Assembly (NCBI GenBank): GCA_964512145.1
Contig: CAZEIM010000008.1
Coordinates: forward strand, 1 to 64,000
Source: CAYOHR01 sp964512145
Lineage (GTDB): Bacteria; Bacteroidota; Bacteroidia; Flavobacteriales_G; JALEGO01
DNA: 64,000 nucleotides
Reading direction: 5' to 3'
Below, piece by piece: positions 57,475 through 64,000 of the stretch. The first letter of the stretch is position 1; each line of letters opens with the position of its first letter. The notes beneath the pieces were generated by a model. The model was given only the letters and a program-made list of their open reading frames with translations. It ran no database searches and was not told the origin of the DNA. Made by a program: the position numbers and the translations under genes.

Positions 57475-60400
57475 TTGTTGCGGATTTTAGGAAAAATAAA
57501 TTTTATTGGGTATTTAATCATATTGACTATTGGTAAATTATATAGTCAAGAAAATGACTCTAATTCAATTGTTTTACCGTTTCCATTTAAAGATGAAAGC
57601 TATAGTCCATTATCTAATCCTAAAGAAGGAGGCTTGTATCTTTCTACACCTTCTAATATTAAGTCGGATGTACAATACGATCCCAAAACCGAACGTTACA
57701 TCTTCGAACAAAAAATAGGTTCCAATATTGATTACAGAAGTCCTGCGTCTTTAAGTTTAGATGAATATTTAGAATACGATATGCAAAAATCTCTTAAGCG
57801 CTTTTTTGCTGAAAAACAAGCTGAAGAGCTTGAAGAAAAATCAGGAGATGATGCTAGTAAATTTAAACCTCAAATAAAAGTTGAAAACGAAATTTTTGAT
57901 CGAATCTTTGGAACCAGCACCATAGATATTAAACCTCAAGGATCTGCAGAGGTAATTTTAGGAGTTCAAAGTTCAAGAACCAGAAACCCTGCTATTCCTT
58001 TGAAACAACAAAGCTTAACTACGTTTTTATTTGATCAAAAAATTCAGCTCAATGTTCTAGGACAAATTGGTGATAAAATGAAATTAAACTTAAACTTTAA
58101 TACCGAAGCCATGTTTAATTTTGAAAATATCACCAAATTATCGTATGCCGGAAAAGAAGATGATATTTTACAACTTTTAGAGGCCGGCAATGTTTCCATG
58201 CCCTTAAAAACTACCCTTATCACCGGTAGTCAAACACTTTTTGGATTAAAAACAGGATTAAAGTTTGGTAAACTAAGGGTCACTACAATTTTATCTCAAC
58301 AACAAGGGAAAAAACAAGAAATTGAAGTTAAAAATGGCGCACAAATTAAACCATTCGAAGTAAAAGCTGATGAGTACGAGTTTAACCGTCACTTTTTCCT
58401 CGATCATTTTTTTAGAGACCAATTTGAGAAAGCTGTTGGCTCTCCGCCTATTATCAATTCCGAAATTTATGTTACAAAAATTGAGGTATATAAAACCCCT
58501 TTAAATGTATTTGAAAATACGCGAAATATTATTGCTCTTCAAGACCTTGGTACTGCTAATAGTAATAAGTTTTTTAATAAAACGTTTGTAGTTGATAATA
58601 ACCCTGCCTCCAATATAGCAAGCAACGATGCAAATAACTTATACGCAATTTTTAGTAAAAACTCTAATATTCGTGGATTTGTTTCGGCCGTATCCGAACT
58701 GAAAAAAAATGGGCTACAAGATCGAAGAGACTTTTTTACCATTGCACAATCTCAAATGCTTACCGAAGGAAAAGATTATACACTTAACCGACAGTTGGGG
58801 TATATTTCATTAAATCAAGAATTACCAGTCGATTTTGCATTAGCCGTAGCTTTTCAATTCACCTATAGAGGTAAAACCTATCAAGTGGGTGAATTTTCAA
58901 CAGATGGCTATGCAGGTCAAGATGCTCTTATTTTAAAAATGTTAAAAAGTGTTGAGCTTGATGTAAGAGCACCTATGTGGGATTTAATGATGAAAAACAT
59001 ATACAATTTAGGTAATGCGTATCAGGTCAAAAAAGAAGGTTTTATATTAGATGTTTGGTATCTGGATCAAAATACGGGTGTAAAAATAAATTACATACCG
59101 GAAGGTAGTGTAAAAAATAGATCTATTATTCAATTATTAGGATTAGATAAATTAAGTGTTAATAACCAACCCGTACCCGGTGGAGATGGTATTTTTGACT
59201 TTTTAGATAATCCCCCTCTAACCATTATGCCGGCTAATGGACGAGTAATATTTACTAAACTAGAGCCTTTTGGATCGGGCCTAAGGAGTGCCTTTAGCCC
59301 CGATGAAATAAGTGTAGCCAATAAATACACCTTCGACTCTCTATATACCAATACCCAAGCCATCGCTCGAGTTAACTTCCCGCAAAGAAACCGTTTTTAT
59401 ATTAAAGGACAATACGAATCGGCTAATAGCTCTGAAATATCATTAGGTGCATTTAATATTCCTCAAGGAGCTGTAAGAGTTACTCAAGGCGGAAATGTAT
59501 TGGTAGAAAATATTCATTATACCGTTGATTATAATTTAGGAAGAGTTAAAATAATTGATGCCGGAGTTATGCAATCGGCAACACCCATTAAAATTTCTTT
59601 AGAAAGCAACTCTTTATTTTCTGTTGTTCAAAGAAGCTTAATTGGAACTCGTTTCGATTATGATGTGAACAGAAATTTAACATTAGGAGGAACATGGATG
59701 CGAATGTCTGAACGCCCGGTAACTCAAAAAGTAACGTTAGGAGACGAACCTTTTATTAATAACATGTTAGGCTTTGATATGCAATATAACCAAGAATCAA
59801 AGTTTATAACCACCATGCTTAACCGTTTACCTTTTATTAATTCTAAGAATAAAGCAAAAATCAATTTTATGGGTGAATACGCCACCCTTTTACCCGGTCA
59901 CCCTAAAAGGGTCATAGGGCAAACCGGTACAGCCTATATCGATGATTTTGAAGGCAGCCAATCTACTATTGAATTAAGAGGAGTAAATAATTGGAGAATC
60001 GCAAGCACACCACAAGGTCAAAGAAATTTATTCCCGGAAGGTGAATTAACCAACAATATTGCCAATGCTTATAATCGAGCAAAATTAGCTTGGTACACCA
60101 TCGATCCCTCTGTTTTCTATAGAACTACAAGCTTTACACCTCAACATATCAGCGATGACAAAGAAATGCTGTCCAATCATTTTATGAGAGTTGTGTATGA
60201 AAATGGAGTGTTTCCTAACAGACAATTAAATCCCACACAGCCTCAAAACATAGCTATGTTTGATTTGGCCTACTATCCAAGCGAAAGAGGTCCATATAAT
60301 TACGATGTAGATGGTAGAGACGAAAATGGTGTTAAATATGCATCAGGAATAAATCCAGATGGTACTTTGGCTAATCCGGAAGAGCGATGGGCAGGAATTA

Positions 60401-63400
60401 TGCGAGAAATACACACCAACGATTTTGATGCCGCAAATGTAGAATTTATACAGTTTTGGCTTATGGATCCATATGCCGAAGCTGGTAATCCTGGTTTTCC
60501 AGATTTTTCCAACAGTGGTGAATTATTTTTTAATATCGGAAATATCAGCGAAGATGTTATGCGTGATGATCAGGTGTTTTTTGAAAATGGTTTAGGGACC
60601 AGCGAGGCAGAAGCCTCTGATTTATCAGGAGATGCTTTTTCTCCCTGGGGAAGGGTGATTCCGGCTAATATCCCTTATTTAGTAAATGCATTTGATAACG
60701 ATCCAAATACCCGTTCTTTTCAAGATGTAGGATTAGATGGCTTGAGAAATCAAGAAGAGCAGCGATATTTTAAAGAAGCTTATTTAGATAAAATAGCAAA
60801 TTTATTCGGGACAGCATCACAAGCGTATTTATCGGCTTCAAATGATCCCTCGTCTGATGATTATAATTATTATCTCGATGATGACTTTGATACTCAAGAA
60901 CTAAACATCTTACAGCGTTATAAAAAATTTAATGGACTCGAAGGAAATTCCCCTACCTCGGAACAATATGCCTCTCAAAATGCAGCAGGGTACCCTACTA
61001 CCGCCTCTACGCTACCTAATTCCGAAGACATTAACAATGATAGAACCATCAATTTTGGTGAAAGTTATTACCAATATCGCGTAAAAATTAATCCCTCAGA
61101 GGTTGCTGAATCAAATGTTGGACGAAATTATATTTACAGCGTATACGAAGAAAATTATACTGGAGTAGACGGAGTAACTAAACCAGTTAAATGGTATCAG
61201 TTTAGAATACCCGTAAGGGATATTAATCGTGAATCCATCAACGGAATGAATAACTTAAACTCCATACGTTTTATGCGTATATTTATGAAAGGGTTCAAAG
61301 ACCCTGTTTTCTTAAGATTTGCTCGGCTTGAATTAGTAAGAGGAGAATGGAGAAAATATTTAGGAAATACGAAAGTTCCTGGAGAATATATCGACAACGA
61401 TCAATATAATAATTTCAGCATTGCTGCAGTTAATATCGAAGAAAATGGATCGGTTGATATTTCTCAAAATACACTTGGAGTAAGTTATGTTATCCCTCCC
61501 GATATTGAGCGTCAAATAAATTTAAATACCGTTAATCAACAATTGTTAAATGAACAGGCTATTGCTTTAAATTCATGTGGTTTAGCCGATGGAAATTTTA
61601 ATGGAGCTTATCGAAATGTAAATTTTGATGTGCGAATGTATAAGCGACTGCAAATGTTTGTTCATGGTCAATCAGCCGATAAAGATAATTTATTGAAAGA
61701 TGATGAGTTAAAGGTATTTATTCGCTTAGGTACTGATTTTGAAAATAATTACTACGAATACGAGTTGCCTTTAAAAATAACCCCACCCGGAAATTATATT
61801 AATGACGATAGAAATGCGCGTTTAATTGTTTGGCCGGAGGCCAATAATATGGATATTGAATTTGCACAATTGCAAAAAGCTAAAACACAACGAAATCAAA
61901 GCATTGGAAACAATTTTCAATTATTACAACAACCCTATAGTATTCCGGATCCTAATTATCCAAATAACACTATTACTATTGTGGGTAACCCCAATTTAAG
62001 TACCCTTAAATCGGTTATGATAGGAGTTAAAAACCCTAAAGATGATGGTATAGAAAAATGCGTACAGGTATGGGTAAATGAATTGCGTTTAACCGACTTT
62101 AACGATGATGCGGGCTGGGCCGCTTTAGGGAGATTAGTTGCCGATTTACCCGGATTAGGCACCTTATCGGTTGCGGGCGCTATGAGCACCCCCGGATTTG
62201 GAAGCATTGATAAAAGAGTAGCCGAAAGACAATTAGAAACCATTCAACAATTCGATATTTCCTTTAGCACCGATTTAGGACAATTTATGCCAAATACTAA
62301 CCTAAAAATACCAACCTATGTAGGATATTCGCAAAACTTAATCAAACCCCGATTTAATCCACTAGACCCAGATGTAGAACTAAAAAATTTACTACAAACA
62401 CCCGATGCAAATAAAACTTTTATCGACTCATTAATGACTGTAACCAACGATTTAACCATCAATCGCAGTTTAAATTTTACCAACGTTCGCAAAGAAAAAG
62501 GTAAAGATAAAAAAGTGTCCTTACCCTGGGATATTAGTAATTTCACAACCTCTTTTGCCTACCAAGAAACCTACCGAAGAAATTTTAATTTAACCCTCGA
62601 CCTAACTAAAAGATATACGGGCAACTTAACCTATGCCTATAGCTTTAACACAAAACCAATTGAACCTTTTAAAAAATTAATCAAGTCTAAATCAAAATAT
62701 TGGATGTTAATCAAAGACTTTAATTTGTATTATTTACCCAAACAAATTGGTTTTAGTACAGACTTAGAAAGGTTTTATAATGAACGTATTACTAGAAACA
62801 ACAATCCTGGAATTACAGCTGAATTACCTCCATTTTATAATAAAACATTTAACTGGAAAAGGTTTTACGATTTAAAATGGGATATTTCTAAATCACTTAA
62901 ATTAGATTTTAATGCGTCTAATATTGCTCTAATCGAAGAGCCCTACGGACAAGTAAATAAAAAACAAAATAAAGAGGCTTATATGTTTTGGAGAGATTCT
63001 GTTTTTAAAAGTATGTCTATGGGCGGTACAACGATGGACTACCGACATCAAGCAAACCTAAATTGGTCAATTCCCCTTAATAAGTTCCCTTTACTTGATT
63101 GGATAAATGCCACAGCTAGATATTCGGGTTCATACAATTGGATGAGAGCCCCATTTGCTGCCGATAGTTTGGGGCATACCATTCAAAATTCAAACAGTAA
63201 ACAACTAAATGTTAACATGAACTTTGTAAACCTATACAACAAAGTGCCGTATCTCAAAAAGGTTACGCAAAAATTTAATGCTCCTAAAAAAGATAATAAA
63301 CAAGACGCTAGAAAAAATATGTTAGAAAAAAAGGTTAATAAAGCAATTGAAAATGTTTTAGATACTACCCTAGCAAAAAAGAAAGAAAAAAAGGAAAAAG

Positions 63401-64000
63401 AAGAAAAAATAACATTCTTAGACCATACGCTGCGAGTATTAATGGGTATTAAAAACGCCTCTGTTACCTATAGTCAAGATAATGGCTTATTACTTCCGGG
63501 ATACGGACAAAAAACCTCGTTGCTCGGTATGAATTCTGGTTTTACTGCTCCGGGAATTCCTTTTTTATTCGGATTACATGAATATTTCGGTGAATCTAAA
63601 AATAAAAAATTTGCTCCATACGCTGCTTCTAAAGGGTGGATGGTCCAAGGAGTTAATATAACCACCATGCACACAACTACCCAAACTGAACAAATCAATT
63701 TCAGAAGTTCCGTTGAACCTATAAAAGATTTTCGAGTTGATTTAACCGCAAACTACACCTACGGGTTTAATACCAGCGAATTTTTCAATTGGAACGATTC
63801 TTTGCCCGGAGGGCCCGGTTATCAAAGTCAAAGTTATACGGAAACAGGGAATTTTAGTAAATCATTCAATACATTTGCTACTGCATTTGCTAGGATAGAT
63901 AGTAATTATAATACCCTTATCAATAACCGGTTTCTAATAAATAGAACTATTATTTCCGAACGCATGGCCAATGAAAGAGCTGGTTCAATTTCTAATTATC
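57475..64000 (+). CDS. sprA: T9SS translocon and gliding protein SprA (partial, 3' end outside window)
   Basis: Open for about 2175 codons without a stop to the window end. No ATG is available; two adjacent TTG codons (57475, 57478) start a signal peptide (GKINFIGYLIILTIGKLYSQ), 5-8 bases after the ruvA stop. The start SNSIVLPFPFKDESYSPLSN, FIFGT-like FDRIFGTSTIDIKPQG and AEVILGVQSSRTRNP match the SprA N-terminal barrel segments, and YIDDFEGSQSTIELRG and NLGNAYQV are also present. SprA (Sov in Porphyromonas) is the giant outer-membrane barrel through which T9SS cargo leaves; family length is about 2300-2400, so only the last 100-200 residues are missing. The low-complexity KKKEKKEKEEK patch near 63380 is at about residue 1970. 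Confidence 0.95.
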   Translation, partial: MLRILGKINFIGYLIILTIGKLYSQENDSNSIVLPFPFKDESYSPLSNPKEGGLYLSTPSNIKSDVQYDPKTERYIFEQKIGSNIDYRSPASLSLDEYLEYDMQKSLKRFFAEKQAEELEEKSGDDASKFKPQIKVENEIFDRIFGTSTIDIKPQGSAEVILGVQSSRTRNPAIPLKQQSLTTFLFDQKIQLNVLGQIGDKMKLNLNFNTEAMFNFENITKLSYAGKEDDILQLLEAGNVSMPLKTTLITGSQTLFGLKTGLKFGKLRVTTILSQQQGKKQEIEVKNGAQIKPFEVKADEYEFNRHFFLDHFFRDQFEKAVGSPPIINSEIYVTKIEVYKTPLNVFENTRNIIALQDLGTANSNKFFNKTFVVDNNPASNIASNDANNLYAIFSKNSNIRGFVSAVSELKKNGLQDRRDFFTIAQSQMLTEGKDYTLNRQLGYISLNQELPVDFALAVAFQFTYRGKTYQVGEFSTDGYAGQDALILKMLKSVELDVRAPMWDLMMKNIYNLGNAYQVKKEGFILDVWYLDQNTGVKINYIPEGSVKNRSIIQLLGLDKLSVNNQPVPGGDGIFDFLDNPPLTIMPANGRVIFTKLEPFGSGLRSAFSPDEISVANKYTFDSLYTNTQAIARVNFPQRNRFYIKGQYESANSSEISLGAFNIPQGAVRVTQGGNVLVENIHYTVDYNLGRVKIIDAGVMQSATPIKISLESNSLFSVVQRSLIGTRFDYDVNRNLTLGGTWMRMSERPVTQKVTLGDEPFINNMLGFDMQYNQESKFITTMLNRLPFINSKNKAKINFMGEYATLLPGHPKRVIGQTGTAYIDDFEGSQSTIELRGVNNWRIASTPQGQRNLFPEGELTNNIANAYNRAKLAWYTIDPSVFYRTTSFTPQHISDDKEMLSNHFMRVVYENGVFPNRQLNPTQPQNIAMFDLAYYPSERGPYNYDVDGRDENGVKYASGINPDGTLANPEERWAGIMREIHTNDFDAANVEFIQFWLMDPYAEAGNPGFPDFSNSGELFFNIGNISEDVMRDDQVFFENGLGTSEAEASDLSGDAFSPWGRVIPANIPYLVNAFDNDPNTRSFQDVGLDGLRNQEEQRYFKEAYLDKIANLFGTASQAYLSASNDPSSDDYNYYLDDDFDTQELNILQRYKKFNGLEGNSPTSEQYASQNAAGYPTTASTLPNSEDINNDRTINFGESYYQYRVKINPSEVAESNVGRNYIYSVYEENYTGVDGVTKPVKWYQFRIPVRDINRESINGMNNLNSIRFMRIFMKGFKDPVFLRFARLELVRGEWRKYLGNTKVPGEYIDNDQYNNFSIAAVNIEENGSVDISQNTLGVSYVIPPDIERQINLNTVNQQLLNEQAIALNSCGLADGNFNGAYRNVNFDVRMYKRLQMFVHGQSADKDNLLKDDELKVFIRLGTDFENNYYEYELPLKITPPGNYINDDRNARLIVWPEANNMDIEFAQLQKAKTQRNQSIGNNFQLLQQPYSIPDPNYPNNTITIVGNPNLSTLKSVMIGVKNPKDDGIEKCVQVWVNELRLTDFNDDAGWAALGRLVADLPGLGTLSVAGAMSTPGFGSIDKRVAERQLETIQQFDISFSTDLGQFMPNTNLKIPTYVGYSQNLIKPRFNPLDPDVELKNLLQTPDANKTFIDSLMTVTNDLTINRSLNFTNVRKEKGKDKKVSLPWDISNFTTSFAYQETYRRNFNLTLDLTKRYTGNLTYAYSFNTKPIEPFKKLIKSKSKYWMLIKDFNLYYLPKQIGFSTDLERFYNERITRNNNPGITAELPPFYNKTFNWKRFYDLKWDISKSLKLDFNASNIALIEEPYGQVNKKQNKEAYMFWRDSVFKSMSMGGTTMDYRHQANLNWSIPLNKFPLLDWINATARYSGSYNWMRAPFAADSLGHTIQNSNSKQLNVNMNFVNLYNKVPYLKKVTQKFNAPKKDNKQDARKNMLEKKVNKAIENVLDTTLAKKKEKKEKEEKITFLDHTLRVLMGIKNASVTYSQDNGLLLPGYGQKTSLLGMNSGFTAPGIPFLFGLHEYFGESKNKKFAPYAASKGWMVQGVNITTMHTTTQTEQINFRSSVEPIKDFRVDLTANYTYGFNTSEFFNWNDSLPGGPGYQSQSYTETGNFSKSFNTFATAFARIDSNYNTLINNRFLINRTIISERMANERAGSISNY

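Overview
The window is an AT-rich stretch (roughly one third G+C by eye) of a draft Bacteroidota chromosome, most likely from the order Flavobacteriales or a close relative. The evidence is five secreted proteins ending in type IX secretion (T9SS) type A sorting domains, the T9SS translocon gene sprA directly behind ruvA, a PorG/DUF6089-like outer-membrane protein, TAnnTTTG-type promoter elements, weak Shine-Dalgarno signals and many TTG/GTG starts. Two runs of N (5128-5185 and 19133-19200) show that it is a scaffold. No rRNA, tRNA, CRISPR array, prophage or insertion sequence was recognised.

Layout. 1-5460 (minus strand): a probable stress/envelope operon reading ECF sigma factor, membrane anti-sigma factor, thioredoxin-like lipoprotein and M1 metallopeptidase (cut by the window start, with a barrel-like C-terminal part), led by a putative autoregulatory ECF promoter. 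5572-10244 (plus): a small T9SS cargo protein, dapB, an intact signal peptidase I and a second signal peptidase I broken by a 61-bp tandem duplication. 10267-29441 (minus): two tandem giant paralogous surface proteins (2153 and about 4195 residues) built from beta-strand repeats and ending in T9SS sorting domains. They fill 19 kb and carry long internal repeats. 29548-33208: a small exported protein, then a glycerophospholipid pair (acyltransferase and gpsA). 33201-38698 (minus): endonuclease/exonuclease/phosphatase-family protein, two rhomboid proteases, mutL, a tail-anchored small protein and an NlpC/P60 hydrolase, tightly packed.

38809-45545: a propeller-type sensor whose output domain is a SpoIIE/PP2C phosphatase, a small exported partner, a PAP2-like membrane protein, a 42-bp perfect palindrome, a nitronate monooxygenase-family enzyme and a PorG-like protein. 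45834-50637: a small membrane protein plus an exported HExxH protein, a second small T9SS cargo protein homologous to the one at 5572, a strong bidirectional terminator, and a T9SS-exported subtilisin-like protease. 50963-57470: an O-antigen ligase/polymerase-like membrane protein, a methyltransferase, a HAD phosphatase overlapping a dicarboxylate/amino acid symporter, SelO, and ruvA. 57475-64000: sprA, running off the window end.

Most of the window serves the cell envelope. Signal peptidases process exported proteins; SprA and PorG belong to the T9SS that should carry the two giants, the protease and the two small cargo proteins to the surface; gpsA/acyltransferase, PAP2-like, O-ligase-like and HAD genes fit membrane lipid and surface glycan work. 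The points most worth a second look are the giant tandem repeat proteins, the duplication-broken signal peptidase, a MutL whose endonuclease motifs look lost, the sensor-phosphatase fusion, and the ECF operon.
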